Shown: positions 25,598-34,702, counted from the stretch's first letter. The stretch is DNA of 64,000 nucleotides from Brevibacillus fortis (GCF_003013395.1 NZ_PXZM01000003.1:434001-498000), one strand, 5' to 3'. Program-made: numbers and translations. Notes: generated from the sequence alone by a model not told the origin.

Positions 25598-26650
25598 CTA
25601 ACGTTGCGCCAGTCTCTCCAGTTGCCTGTGACGTAGCCTAGCTCTCTCCGCTGTTTTTCCCGTGATCATCACAGGGGTACAAACCGTGTCTGCCAGACGT
25701 TTCATTCCTAGTGCAGTCATCGCCACACGAATTTGTTGATGCCATCTGTCTACAGTAGCCAAGCATTCTTCCAGAGATTCGCGTTGAACCAGACGCAGCA
25801 TTGCCCCTGCCATCCCGACAGCGGACGCTCCTAAAGAAGCAGCTTTGACTACATCGAGTCCATGACGAACACCGCCCGTTGCTATGTACGACATTCCAGG
25901 ATGACCGACAGCATTCGCCTCTAGCAAGCTCTCCACCGTCGTGAATCCCCAATCCTCAAACATCGCGTGAGGATGTTCGCTTCGCATATTTTCCACTTGA
26001 GCAAAATTTGTTCCGCCACGTCCACCCACATCGATCGTTCTGATCCCGATTTCCATTAGTTTCTCGATCGATTCCTTCGCCATGCCAAAACCAACTTCTT
26101 TGACAATAACCGGCACATCCAGGCTCTCCCTGATCGCATGAATGCGCTCGAGATAGCCGCGAAAATCTCGATCACCCTCAGGCATCAACAGCTCCTGCAT
26201 GACATTCAGATGGATCTGCAGTCCGTTCGCTTCTATCATCTCCACTGCTGCTGTTGCCTGCTCCACTGTAGCCTCCGCCCCAACGTTTGCAAACAAGATC
26301 CCCTGTGGATGTTCCCGCCTGACAATCCGATAGCTATCCGTAACCTCTGGATCACGCAGAGCGGCCATTTGTGAGCCAACAGCCATAGCCAGATTGCGTT
26401 CCCTTGCGATCATCGCCAGTTTTTGATTGATCTGCGTAGTCCCACCAGCTCCACCCGTCATCGCATTGATCATAATCGGCGAGGAGAGTCGCAAGGATGC
26501 GATCTCGGTGTCCAGTGAGGTTTCAGCTAACGCTGTATTCGGCAAGCTGTTCGGAACAAAGCTAACATCATCAAAGCTATTTGCACCATCTTCCCCGCTG
26601 ACAAGAGCATTTCGAATATGATCCAGTTTTCTAATCGAACGACGATCCAT
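25598..26650 (-). CDS. fni: Isopentenyl-diphosphate delta-isomerase, type 2
   Basis: FMN- and NADPH-dependent interconversion of IPP and DMAPP, supplying allylic primer for the HepS/HepT product. 350 residues. RKLDHIRNAL at the N-terminus, NAMTGGAGGTTQINQKLA, NVMQELLMPEGDRDF, VIVKEVGFGMAKE, IDVGGRGGTNFAQVEN and the GVRHGLDVVKA loop are family hallmarks. It lies after the terminator of the S1-domain gene. Confidence 0.96.
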   Translation of the reverse strand: MDRRSIRKLDHIRNALVSGEDGANSFDDVSFVPNSLPNTALAETSLDTEIASLRLSSPIMINAMTGGAGGTTQINQKLAMIARERNLAMAVGSQMAALRDPEVTDSYRIVRREHPQGILFANVGAEATVEQATAAVEMIEANGLQIHLNVMQELLMPEGDRDFRGYLERIHAIRESLDVPVIVKEVGFGMAKESIEKLMEIGIRTIDVGGRGGTNFAQVENMRSEHPHAMFEDWGFTTVESLLEANAVGHPGMSYIATGGVRHGLDVVKAASLGASAVGMAGAMLRLVQRESLEECLATVDRWHQQIRVAMTALGMKRLADTVCTPVMITGKTAERARLRHRQLERLAQR

Positions 26651-26678
26651 CGTACCCCTCCTAGACTTTCACTCCCAG

Positions 26679-26706
26679 AAAAAAGGGATACGCCAGAGCG
26701 TATCCC
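26679..26706 (-). terminator. Terminator after the S1-domain gene
   Basis: On the minus strand GGGATACGCTCTGGCGTATCCC forms a perfect 9-bp stem around 4 bases, followed by six T residues. Confidence 0.92.
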
Positions 26707-26726
26707 CATGAATCCTGCTTTTTATC

Positions 26727-27899
26727 TTACTTAAACTTGTCTTTCAGATCACCGAACAACTCGCCCAATGTCACGCCCATTGGTTGGTTGTTTTCTTGCG
26801 TGAATTGTTGCTGTTCACGCTTGCTCGCACGTTCTGCCTGCTCCACACGGTCTTCTTCTACTGCACGGATACTGAGGCTAATGCGCTGTTCTTGTGGAAC
26901 AACATCCAATACTTTCACCTGTACTTCTTGGCCCTCTTTCAAAACCTCACTTGGTGTATTCACCCGGCGGTTTGCAATTTGAGAGATGTGTACGAGGCCT
27001 TCAATTCCAGGAGCCAGCTCAATAAATGCACCGAATGACACCATACGTTTTACAGTACCATTCAGAATAGAGCCCGCTTTGAAATCTTCAGCAACGTTCG
27101 CCCATGGACCTGCTTGCGTTTCCTTGATGCTAAGGCCAATTCGCTCGTTTTCACGGTCAATTTTGAGGACCTTCACTTGTACCTTGTCGCCTTCCTTCAC
27201 GATATCGGACGGCTTATCTACACGGTTCCAAGCAAGTTCAGATACGTGAACCAATCCATCAACACCACCGATATCCACGAATACGCCGAAATCGGTCATG
27301 CGTTGAACCGTTCCTTCCAATACTTGACCCACTTGGATTTTATCCATAATGGATTGCTTTTGCACTTTTACTTCGTCTTCCAAAACTGCTTTATGGGACA
27401 GGATAACTTTATTCTTTTCCTTATCCATTTCTACTACTTTCAAAGCCAACGTTTTGCCTTTGTAATCGGAGAAATCTTCAACGAAATGACGCTCTACCAT
27501 GGAAGCCGGAATGAAGCCGCGAACGCCTACATCAACAACCAGACCGCCCTTCACTACTTCCTTCACGGTCGCTTCGATGATTTCACCAGCTTGCATTTTT
27601 TGCTCAAGATCAGACCAAGAGGATTCCATCGCTACGGCTTTCTTGGAGACAACGAGCTCTTCTTTCTCGTCGTTAAGCTTGATGACTTTCACTTCGAAAG
27701 TATCACCAACCGCTACCACATCAGATACCTTTTCAACATGCAGTGGAGACAGTTCGCTGATAGGAATCAGACCATCGTACTTGTAACCTAGATCTACAAG
27801 CGCTTGTTTGTCCTCAACTTTTGTTACGGTTGCTTTTACGACATCTCCTACGGAAATAGTTGTTGCATCCGTCAAGCTTACGTTCGTTTCTTCCATCAT
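26727..27899 (-). CDS. rpsA: S1 RNA-binding domain protein (RpsA-like, YpfD)
   Basis: 390 residues with four S1 repeats beginning near 17 (VGDVVKATVTKVEDKQALVD), 103 (AGEIIEATVKEVVKGGLVVD), 190 (VGQVLEGTVQRMTDFGVFVD) and 275 (AGSILNGTVKRMVSFGAFIE). E. coli S1 has six; four is normal for Bacillus YpfD, which is not essential there. The ribosome site AAGGAGG is strong. The C-terminal tail is Gln/Glu-rich. No feature is seen in the 188 bases between it and plsC. Confidence 0.95.
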   Translation of the reverse strand: MMEETNVSLTDATTISVGDVVKATVTKVEDKQALVDLGYKYDGLIPISELSPLHVEKVSDVVAVGDTFEVKVIKLNDEKEELVVSKKAVAMESSWSDLEQKMQAGEIIEATVKEVVKGGLVVDVGVRGFIPASMVERHFVEDFSDYKGKTLALKVVEMDKEKNKVILSHKAVLEDEVKVQKQSIMDKIQVGQVLEGTVQRMTDFGVFVDIGGVDGLVHVSELAWNRVDKPSDIVKEGDKVQVKVLKIDRENERIGLSIKETQAGPWANVAEDFKAGSILNGTVKRMVSFGAFIELAPGIEGLVHISQIANRRVNTPSEVLKEGQEVQVKVLDVVPQEQRISLSIRAVEEDRVEQAERASKREQQQFTQENNQPMGVTLGELFGDLKDKFK

Positions 27900-28087
27900 T
27901 CAAAAGACCTCCTTAATACCATCCAGTCCCAAACGTCTATGTACAGGTTGTGTACAACCTCGCTACACGAAGCGGGAGCATGTATATTTTTAACTGTCGC
28001 CTGATGGCTGGCAGTTAGTACTGATGAAGCCAGTAAGTTCCAGCAGATTTAGTATTCGTCCCTTTAGCAATTCTATACCGTTTGCGA

Positions 28088-28678
28088 TCAGAGATGCTGG
28101 TTCCGTAATTGCTTAATGTGCTCCATAATCAGATCGCTCGCTTCCTTCAACGTATCAGCGCTTGATTTGGCCTCACGCAGATGCGTCAGATTGATTGGTT
28201 TTCCGTAAGCGATCTTAATGGAACGAAACGGTCGATAAGGCCCGATAATGGCTACCGGAATGACCGCGGCTTCTGACTTGAGAGCGAACATCGCCACACC
28301 CGGCATCGCTTCTCCTGGTTCCCCTGTTTTGCTGCGGGTTCCCTCCGGAAAAATTCCAAAGATTTTTCCATCTTCCAGCAATTTGAGAGTCGTGCGAATG
28401 GCCGCACGATCTCCTGCACCCCGTTTGACCGGAAATGCACCGAATTTGGTAATGAGAAAGGATACGACCGGAATTTTGAAAAGCTCTTCTTTGGCCATGA
28501 AATGAACCTGACGCTCGATCCCACTCCCGAGAAGAGGTGGGTCCCACAACGAAATATGGTTGGCACAAAGGATCACTGGGCCTTCCTTAGGTATATGTTC
28601 ACGCCCGATCACTTGCCAACGAAAGACAAGCGAAAAAATTATGCGAAAAAAACCTCTGAATAAACGATAGTAACTCAA
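28088..28678 (-). CDS. plsC: 1-acyl-sn-glycerol-3-phosphate acyltransferase PlsC
   Basis: Second acylation in phosphatidate synthesis. 196 residues with one N-terminal membrane segment. Catalytic motif NHISLWDPP (NHx4D) is near 38-46, FPEGTRSKTG lies near 113-122 and VIPVAIIG follows. The start is TTG at 28678, overlapping the TGA of cmk (ATTGAG), so translation is coupled. The pairing of cmk and plsC is common in bacilli. Confidence 0.95.
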   Translation of the reverse strand: MSYYRLFRGFFRIIFSLVFRWQVIGREHIPKEGPVILCANHISLWDPPLLGSGIERQVHFMAKEELFKIPVVSFLITKFGAFPVKRGAGDRAAIRTTLKLLEDGKIFGIFPEGTRSKTGEPGEAMPGVAMFALKSEAAVIPVAIIGPYRPFRSIKIAYGKPINLTHLREAKSSADTLKEASDLIMEHIKQLRNQHL

Positions 28679-29346
28679 TGGGTTGACTCTCCCGTTCGCT
28701 CGCAGATTTGCAGGATGCGATCGACTACCTGATCAATGGTTATTCCTGTTGTGTCTACCAAAACGGCATCTTCCGCCTGGCGCAAAGGTGCCACTTCTCT
28801 CTGCATGTCCCGTCGATCTCGCTCTTCGATTTCTTTTTCCAGCTCAGCCAAGTCTGTCTGGGTACCTTTTGCGAGTAGTTCCTTCCAGCGGCGTTCTGCA
28901 CGCTCCTTACTGGAGGCCGTCAAAAATATCTTGACATCTGCATCAGGCAAAACATGAGTACCGATATCTCTGCCGTCCATGACGACATTGCCTTGAGTCG
29001 CCAATCGTCGCTGGAGCACAAGCATTTGCTCACGTACGGAACCGTAGCTCGCTACAATGGAGGCGTACTGGCTCACTTCTGTGGAACGTATCCAGCTTGT
29101 GACATCGATTTCATTCCAGTATACATGTTGCTGTCCGTTTTCCCGAACCAGTTGAATCTTGTTTTTTTGCAAAAGTTCGGAAACTGTAGACTCATCGTTG
29201 ATAGGGAGCTGATGATGGTGGACTGCCCAAGCAAGGGCACGATACATGGCACCCGTGTCAATGTACACGTATTCCAGTTGTCCCGCTACTTTTTGGGCGA
29301 CAGTGCTCTTGCCTGCTCCCGCTGGTCCATCGATGGCAATGTTCAT
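28675..29346 (-). CDS. cmk: Cytidylate kinase
   Basis: Phosphorylates CMP and dCMP. 223 residues. The P-loop IDGPAGAGKSTVAQK is at 5-19, IDTGAMYRALAW follows, and DGRDIGTHVLPDADVKIFLT and ERDRRDMQREVAPL are the CMP-binding and lid regions. It precedes plsC and the S1-domain gene in the same order as B. subtilis. Confidence 0.97.
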   Translation of the reverse strand: MNIAIDGPAGAGKSTVAQKVAGQLEYVYIDTGAMYRALAWAVHHHQLPINDESTVSELLQKNKIQLVRENGQQHVYWNEIDVTSWIRSTEVSQYASIVASYGSVREQMLVLQRRLATQGNVVMDGRDIGTHVLPDADVKIFLTASSKERAERRWKELLAKGTQTDLAELEKEIEERDRRDMQREVAPLRQAEDAVLVDTTGITIDQVVDRILQICERTGESTH

Positions 29347-29517
29347 TATTTCTCACCTGCTATGTACGTTAGTTCGGTCTTTTTGAACGCGTTGACACTT
29401 GGTTATCGTGTCGAGGGCAAAACAGTTGTCTCTCACGACTCTTGAATGCTATAGGCGAACGATAGCCAGCAAACGAGTGCAATTTACGTGACCACCACTA
29501 CGGTGTACTCGTTCAAA

Positions 29518-29546
29518 TGAAAAAATGTCCCCTCTCTTCAGGGGAT
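29518..29546 (-). terminator. Second terminator between ypfB and cmk
   Basis: On the minus strand TCCCCT, loop GAAGAG and AGGGGA are followed by CATTTTTT. It follows another terminator at 29595-29618. The 29347-29517 stretch before cmk holds no reading frame with a ribosome site. Confidence 0.75.
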
Positions 29547-29594
29547 TGAAACATCGAAACATTTTTCTAATCAGCTGTGACCAATAGCGGGTCT

Positions 29595-29618
29595 AAAAAA
29601 ACGATCCAAGACCGTTTT
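29595..29618 (-). terminator. Terminator after ypfB
   Basis: On the minus strand AACGGTC, loop TTG and GATCGTT (one G-T pair) are followed by a T run. Confidence 0.75.
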
Positions 29619-29665
29619 ATATAATATCTATAATAGTACCATAGTATGGAAGCATGCGCAAACCT

Positions 29666-29848
29666 TTAGGGCTCTCTGGACACGCCTTCCAAGCGCTCTG
29701 TTTCGATTAATACGAGTCTTGCGGGTGCGTACTGAATGAGGACTTCGCCTATTGTCAGTACAATCGCGCATACGACAATTCCAATCATGATGCCTTTTTC
29801 TACCCGTTTGGAAAAGCTGCGAAAACGATCGTTGTACTGACTGGTCAA
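29666..29848 (-). CDS. ypfB: Small membrane protein YpfB (DUF5359-like)
   Basis: 60 residues from TTG at 29848, eight bases after GAGGAAG. A basic N-terminal part (QYNDRFRSFSKRVEKG) precedes one hydrophobic segment (IMIGIVVCAIVLTIGEVLI). An upstream TTG at 29884 would add 12 codons and overlap motI but lacks a good ribosome site. Identity rests on size, topology and the motI-ypfB-cmk order. Confidence 0.7.
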   Translation of the reverse strand: MTSQYNDRFRSFSKRVEKGIMIGIVVCAIVLTIGEVLIQYAPARLVLIETERLEGVSREP

Positions 29849-29873
29849 TAGGGTCACTTCCTCTGATGAAGCG

Positions 29874-30557
29874 TCAATCCACAACGCCTTTTTTGCGAAG
29901 CTCTAGCTGTCTCTCGTAACACGCTCTAACCACTTTTGCCCGATCTTGCTCACTGATTTGGGTGAACTTCCCTGATATCCATTGGTGCAAACCTTTTTCT
30001 TCCGCCGGTTTTTGGCGGACGATTTCCATCACCACAAAAGCATGTTGGACTTGTCCATTTTTACTTGGAAGGGAAATCCAGACGTGCAAGCTGTCTTTTT
30101 CCTTCAAATGAAAGCTTTCCTCACAGCTAAAAGATAGCCCACCACCGCTGATATCCAGCGTTCGTGCCAGAAAATGATAGCGTCGAATCGGATCATCCAG
30201 TTTGACTGCGATGTCTACCGTGGTGTCAATTCTCAAGTAGTTTCGTCGCTGTGTTCGCACAATCTCCTCTTTGGCCGGCAGTTGCAAAAGCAGTACAGGA
30301 ATGTGATTGTTTTGCCTGCCGACAATCGCAGAGCGGAATTCATAGCGTGAGCCATCCTCGCCAACATACCAAACCAAGCATTCTGTCCCTGGTTGAAATA
30401 TCCCAGTCCTTCCAGTGTTTTCGCTGGTTGGCAACTCGATGGAAGCTACATCATCCTTCAAATCAGCCACACGGCTTTTGAAAGTTTGCAGCTCCGTTTC
30501 TTCTGAGGAACTCGTGAAGTTTAGTCTGATTGTTTGTCCTATTCGTGGAAGCATCAT
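29874..30557 (-). CDS. motI: PilZ-domain flagellar brake protein MotI (YpfA, YcgR-like)
   Basis: Binds cyclic di-GMP and slows the flagellar motor in B. subtilis. 227 residues from ATG at 30557 (MMLPRIGQTIRLNF). The N-terminal YcgR-like domain ends near 100. The PilZ signature RTQRRNYLRI (RxxxR) and DISGGGLSFSC (D/NxSxxG) is intact, so nucleotide binding is expected. The 3' end overlaps possible longer forms of ypfB. The GGDEF protein at 63297-64000 is one potential cyclic di-GMP source. Confidence 0.93.
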   Translation of the reverse strand: MMLPRIGQTIRLNFTSSSEETELQTFKSRVADLKDDVASIELPTSENTGRTGIFQPGTECLVWYVGEDGSRYEFRSAIVGRQNNHIPVLLLQLPAKEEIVRTQRRNYLRIDTTVDIAVKLDDPIRRYHFLARTLDISGGGLSFSCEESFHLKEKDSLHVWISLPSKNGQVQHAFVVMEIVRQKPAEEKGLHQWISGKFTQISEQDRAKVVRACYERQLELRKKGVVD

Positions 30558-30670
30558 AAAGTAAATGTTCCTCCCCTTCCCTATCACCCTTTCCATTATA
30601 TACCCTTTTGTTTCGAATCAGCAAATAGGGAAAGCCGCTAAAAAACTAGCTTTCCCCATGGTTTTCAATG

Positions 30671-32038
30671 CTATTGTCCTTCGTTCTGTCCTGATCCCGT
30701 TTCCATTTTCACCACTTCTTCTTCTTCTCCATTCATGGCGTTGATGTAGATCATGTACGAATTCCCTTCAAAGCTGCCTGTCATTTCCCACGTCAGCACT
30801 TCTTTCCCATCGTTTTTCCCTTCGATGAGGGCAAGGCGCTGATCCGTCACTTTTACACTCGGATTGACTTTTTTTCTTGCTTCTTCTTTTGAGAGACGGG
30901 GCTGTGAAAGAATTCTCTTTTTGTGATTAAACAGATACTCCGTCGAGTTATAGGCAGTAACATCTCCATTGTCCAGCGCAATCTCAACGACCACCCCATC
31001 CGGATATATTCTGACGCCATCCTGAACAGGGACAAACGTAAAGAGTGCGTTGCGGTCGTAGCTGTCAATCTCGGAGACCTGCATATTCTCAAACCCGTGG
31101 TTGCGCAAGAACACTCGCCCTTTTTCTTCCGCCTGCTTCATGTCCAGCTTTTCCTCGCCAACTGCACGCTCGTTCATCATCCAAACGACTTTTCCGCCGC
31201 GTTTGGTGACATCGAGGTTAATGGCTGTCTTGTGTCCATTTGGCGTGACGCGCACACTATATGCTGAGTACTCCTGACCCTTGCCGTTCTCGTTTACTTC
31301 TACCTTCGCATCTCCCGGCTTCATCCCGAGAAATTCCAGTGCACTTTTCTCTGCTTCCTCTTTCGTGGCTGGTTTGCCATCGATCCCTTTGATTCGCTGC
31401 TGCTTTTTCTTATCGAGACTCTGTATCCCGACGCCCCAGTCTAAATCAGGGTATTCCTGCACTTTTTTCTCAATGGTTTGGAAGCCATCGATAATGGAAT
31501 TGTCCTCTTTTTTATCATTGTTCGCTAATGCCGTCTCGACATCCATCCACCTCAATTGTTTGTCCATCGCGAGTGTTTGGACGTTGCGTAGTTCATCCTG
31601 GATATCTTTTGCCTGGGTGTGCAAGCTCTTTAACGTCTTGTATTCGCTCTGACTCAACGGTTGCTTATCCAGATCGCGTACAGCTACGCGATAGGAAAAA
31701 TCAGCGACCCTCGAAAGCATTTCTTCGGTTTTGCTAAACGCCATCAAGGTCAATGGGAGTTGTCCGACATCCGCTTGTGCCGCATAAGCAAGCCGCCAAA
31801 CATTCGTCAAGATTGGCGTCATTTGTCTGCGGGAGTTGACCACAAGCGATTTGCCTAACTCATCGTGCAGCTTGTCCACATGATACGTGAGATCGTGAAA
31901 AGCTCGTTGGTATGAGTTCTCCGCTTTGATCAGGACTGAGTTCTTCTCATTGTGCTCCTGATATCCCCACACACCAGCACCTATTAAGGCGACCAGGGCG
32001 ACGGGAAATAAAACGCGTGCTGTTGCTCCATATATCAT
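30671..32038 (-). CDS. ypeB: Germination protein YpeB
   Basis: Partner needed for stability of the cortex-lytic enzyme SleB in dormant spores. 455 residues: N-terminal membrane anchor (VLFPVALVALIGAGVWGYQE), an all-helical domain to about 200, then PepSY-like repeats (KSALEFLGMKPGDAKVEVNE, and later GDVTAYNSTEYLFNHKKRIL). It follows sleB by 32 bases in the sleB-ypeB operon. Confidence 0.95.
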   Translation of the reverse strand: MIYGATARVLFPVALVALIGAGVWGYQEHNEKNSVLIKAENSYQRAFHDLTYHVDKLHDELGKSLVVNSRRQMTPILTNVWRLAYAAQADVGQLPLTLMAFSKTEEMLSRVADFSYRVAVRDLDKQPLSQSEYKTLKSLHTQAKDIQDELRNVQTLAMDKQLRWMDVETALANNDKKEDNSIIDGFQTIEKKVQEYPDLDWGVGIQSLDKKKQQRIKGIDGKPATKEEAEKSALEFLGMKPGDAKVEVNENGKGQEYSAYSVRVTPNGHKTAINLDVTKRGGKVVWMMNERAVGEEKLDMKQAEEKGRVFLRNHGFENMQVSEIDSYDRNALFTFVPVQDGVRIYPDGVVVEIALDNGDVTAYNSTEYLFNHKKRILSQPRLSKEEARKKVNPSVKVTDQRLALIEGKNDGKEVLTWEMTGSFEGNSYMIYINAMNGEEEEVVKMETGSGQNEGQ

Positions 32039-32070
32039 CCCTTGCCACTCCTCCTTTGATTACGCATCGA

Positions 32071-32601
32071 TCATCTGCAGAAGATGTGTTTCCCGATCTT
32101 TTTGACCTGCGGCCTACTCCAAATCCAACCGGATGTTGCTGTATCCGGATTAAAATAGTACGTGCAGCCTCCGGTCGGATCCCAGCCGTTTAGTGCATTC
32201 TTCACTGCTTTCGTTGCGCTTTCATTCGGTGTAAGCCATATTTGCCCATCAGCAACTGCCGTAAAGGCACGTGGTTCGAATATCACAGCCGAGGGCGTAT
32301 CAGGAAACGAAGGGCTCTTCACGCGGTTCAATATAACGGCTGCGACAGCTACTTGCCCTTCAAATGGCTCTCCTCTTGACTCCCCGTAAACAGCATTCGC
32401 CATGATTTTCAAATCATTGTCAGAGACTCGTGAAGGATGAAAGCTGGCTTTGGTCTTGGCGGTTTTTTTCTTTGCTGCAGGTGCAGCCATCTGTTCTTCT
32501 TGTACGGCAGCTACATTCTTTTCCTTCCAGACGACCTTGTAACCACTCAAGCCCGCTGCTACCAACATCACCAACACACCTGCGATCCAGATTGTACGCA
32601 C
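32071..32601 (-). CDS. sleB: Spore cortex-lytic hydrolase SleB, short form
   Basis: 176 residues. A signal anchor (RTIWIAGVLVMLVAAGLSGY), a Lys/Ala/Pro linker, then the hydrolase-2 domain: IMANAVYGESRGEPFEGQVA with the catalytic Glu, VILNRVKSP, and GGCTYYFNPDTATSGWIWSR. SleB of B. subtilis is about 305 residues with an N-terminal peptidoglycan-binding domain, which is missing here; length is closer to CwlJ, but linkage to ypeB favours SleB. The start is GTG after AAGGAGG. Confidence 0.9.
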   Translation of the reverse strand: MRTIWIAGVLVMLVAAGLSGYKVVWKEKNVAAVQEEQMAAPAAKKKTAKTKASFHPSRVSDNDLKIMANAVYGESRGEPFEGQVAVAAVILNRVKSPSFPDTPSAVIFEPRAFTAVADGQIWLTPNESATKAVKNALNGWDPTGGCTYYFNPDTATSGWIWSRPQVKKIGKHIFCR

Positions 32602-32684
32602 GGCTGAATCCTCCTTGGCATGTATTGAAATCTTTGCATAGTGTTAGTGGAGAAAGATTGGATTATGCATGTAAATCTGGATAT

Positions 32685-32712
32685 GAAAAAGACCGATGCT
32701 AAATGCATCGGC
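32685..32712 (-). terminator. Terminator after the small CxxC protein gene
   Basis: On the minus strand CCGATGC, loop ATTTA and GCATCGG are followed by TCTTTTT. Confidence 0.85.
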
Positions 32713-32754
32713 CCACATAGAGTTGTCACGCTTTTTAGTTGGGAATGGAAAAGA

Positions 32755-32913
32755 TCAGGACTCGTCAATCCGAAAGTGCTTGTCATTGTCACATAGGCAC
32801 TGCTTGAACCCTGTTTCTATTTGCCCTCCAGGTTCTCGATGACCACGCAGTGTAAACTTTTCTCCACATACATTGCATTGAATAGTCACTTTTGCTCGTT
32901 CGGTTTTTAACAC
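32755..32913 (-). CDS. Small zinc-ribbon-like protein, 52 residues
   Basis: GTG at 32911-32913 lies eight bases after AAGGAGG and opens 52 codons. The sequence VLKTERAKVTIQCNVCGEKF and the later FKQCLCDNDKHF supply a CxxC (Cys13, Cys16) and a CxC (Cys39, Cys41), suggesting one bound zinc. It lies between prsW and sleB and is followed by a good terminator. Function is not known. Confidence 0.75.
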   Translation of the reverse strand: MLKTERAKVTIQCNVCGEKFTLRGHREPGGQIETGFKQCLCDNDKHFRIDES

Positions 32914-32933
32914 GCACGTCTCCTCCTTACCGT

Positions 32934-33608
32934 CTATTGTGGACGTGAAGAGAGATTTTTAGAACCGTAATCGTGTGCTCTTTGTACCTTTTTTAAGCCC
33001 TGCCACCACAAAACGAGCATGAATGGCACAATCACTACCAACCAATTTTGCACTGCCAAAAAGATCACGTTGTACAATGCATGCAAGCTGATCGGCAAAG
33101 TAATCGACATCCATAAAAAAAGCCGCTCATGTTTGGCGTCTTTGGAAAACTTGGCCCTTCCGAGATAATAGCCCATCCACACCGCAAACAACGCATGGCT
33201 GGATACCGGCAAAAAGGCACGCCAGATGGCAATGTTTGTCCCATTGATAATGAGGTAGAACAAATTCTCCAACGTAGCAAAACCAAGTGACACCGCAACA
33301 GCATAAACAATTCCATCGTATGGCTCATCAAATTCCAAATGTTTATAAACTGTAAAATAGATGACCATCCATTTAAAAAATTCTTCCACGACAGCGGATT
33401 GGAAAACTTCCGCGACAATGCCATCCCGCCAGTTCCATTCATTCTGCATGATGTACTGGAGCACCATAATCGGTACGACCAGCAGCATCCCAAAGATAAA
33501 CGACCGGATCACCATCGAAATCGGCTCCGGTTCGAGACTGTCACGCAGGTAAAAGTAACTTAAGATGGCGATACCGGGGGCAACTGCCGCGCCGATCAAA
33601 GCAATCAT
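32934..33608 (-). CDS. prsW: Intramembrane glutamic protease PrsW
   Basis: In B. subtilis performs site-1 cleavage of anti-sigma factor RsiW. 224 residues with about seven membrane segments. The catalytic-site Glu pair is Glu75-Glu76 in AVVEEFFKW. FATLEN, SSHALFAVWMGYYLG and LHALYNV carry the other conserved Glu and His residues. It is divergent from ansA. Position next to sleB-ypeB matches Bacillus. Whether an RsiW-like substrate exists cannot be told here. Confidence 0.95.
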   Translation of the reverse strand: MIALIGAAVAPGIAILSYFYLRDSLEPEPISMVIRSFIFGMLLVVPIMVLQYIMQNEWNWRDGIVAEVFQSAVVEEFFKWMVIYFTVYKHLEFDEPYDGIVYAVAVSLGFATLENLFYLIINGTNIAIWRAFLPVSSHALFAVWMGYYLGRAKFSKDAKHERLFLWMSITLPISLHALYNVIFLAVQNWLVVIVPFMLVLWWQGLKKVQRAHDYGSKNLSSRPQ

Positions 33609-33690
33609 CTTTTATTACTCCTTTACACAAGACTACTGTTCATCGTACCATGAATACTGGTTGATGAAAACCCGCTACAGGAGAGAGATC

Positions 33691-34662
33691 ATGTCAAAAA
33701 AAATTTTGGTAGTGAATACAGGCGGCACGATTGCCATGTCTGTCGATGACTCAGAAGGCGTAAAGCCACTGGATGATCAAGCAGTCAACAAAATCCTTCC
33801 TTTTTTAGAAAAACACGCGGACGTCACCATGAAAAATGTACTTAACCTGCCTAGCCCTCACATGACTCCTGCCATCATGAATCAGCTGCGACTCCATATT
33901 GAGGAAGCCTTTCAACACGATCATTATGATGGCATTGTCATTACGCATGGGACCGATACGTTGGAAGAGACAGCATACTTCCTGGATCTGACATTGTCGG
34001 TCAACGTCCCGATTGTCGTAACCGGAGCCATGCGCAGCAGCAATGAGCTCGGGGCTGACGGTCCCGTAAATCTCATTTCTTCCGTTCGCGCAGCTGCTGA
34101 CTCCCAAAGTCTGAACAAAGGCGTTATCGTTGTTTTTAATGATGAAATTCACGCAGCACGTCACGTAACCAAAACACATACGAGCAATGTCGCTACCTTC
34201 CAGTCGCCACAATACGGCCCGATTGGAACTATTGCGAAAAAAAGTGTGCAATACCACCATGCTCCATTGGATCGAGAGCAGTATGCCATTACCCATGCTG
34301 ATGCGAATGTACCGCTGATCAAGGCAGTTGCTGGCATGGAGCCCGCTTGGTTGCATTTTTTGTTGGAGCAATCCATTGATGGACTCGTTGTAGAGGCATT
34401 CGGATTAGGAAATCTTCCTCCCGCGATCATCCCTACCCTCCAGCAATTACTGGACAAGGGCGTGCCGATTGTGCTCGTCTCGCGTTGCTATAATGGCCAG
34501 GTGCAGGATATCTATGACTATGAAGGTGGGGGCCGCAAACTAAAAGAGATGGGCATCATCTTCTCCAATGGCTTGAACGGTCAAAAAGCTCGTCTAAAGT
34601 TAATTGTAACGCTTCAAAAAACACGGGATTTCAAAGAGCTGCAGCAGTTATTCGACCAGTAA
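33691..34662 (+). CDS. ansA: L-asparaginase, type I
   Basis: Hydrolyses asparagine to aspartate and ammonia. The start at 33691 (MSKKILVVNTGGTIAMSVDD) follows GGAGAG and gives 323 residues. The nucleophile Thr is in NTGGTIA (10-16); the second catalytic segment is ITHGTDTLEETAYFLD. No signal peptide, so a cytosolic type I enzyme. The longer upstream frame runs into prsW and was excluded. Confidence 0.96.
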   Translation: MSKKILVVNTGGTIAMSVDDSEGVKPLDDQAVNKILPFLEKHADVTMKNVLNLPSPHMTPAIMNQLRLHIEEAFQHDHYDGIVITHGTDTLEETAYFLDLTLSVNVPIVVTGAMRSSNELGADGPVNLISSVRAAADSQSLNKGVIVVFNDEIHAARHVTKTHTSNVATFQSPQYGPIGTIAKKSVQYHHAPLDREQYAITHADANVPLIKAVAGMEPAWLHFLLEQSIDGLVVEAFGLGNLPPAIIPTLQQLLDKGVPIVLVSRCYNGQVQDIYDYEGGGRKLKEMGIIFSNGLNGQKARLKLIVTLQKTRDFKELQQLFDQ

Positions 34663-34676
34663 ATAATATGACGACA

Positions 34677-34702
34677 ACCTCCTGCACATCAGGAGGTTTT
34701 TT
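34677..34702 (+). terminator. Terminator after ansA
   Basis: ACCTCCTG and CAGGAGGT around a short loop, followed by TTTTT. Confidence 0.92.

Noticed and set aside
27114-27791. 225-codon plus-strand frame opposite the S1-domain gene
   Set aside because: Shadow; the minus strand encodes four S1 repeats.
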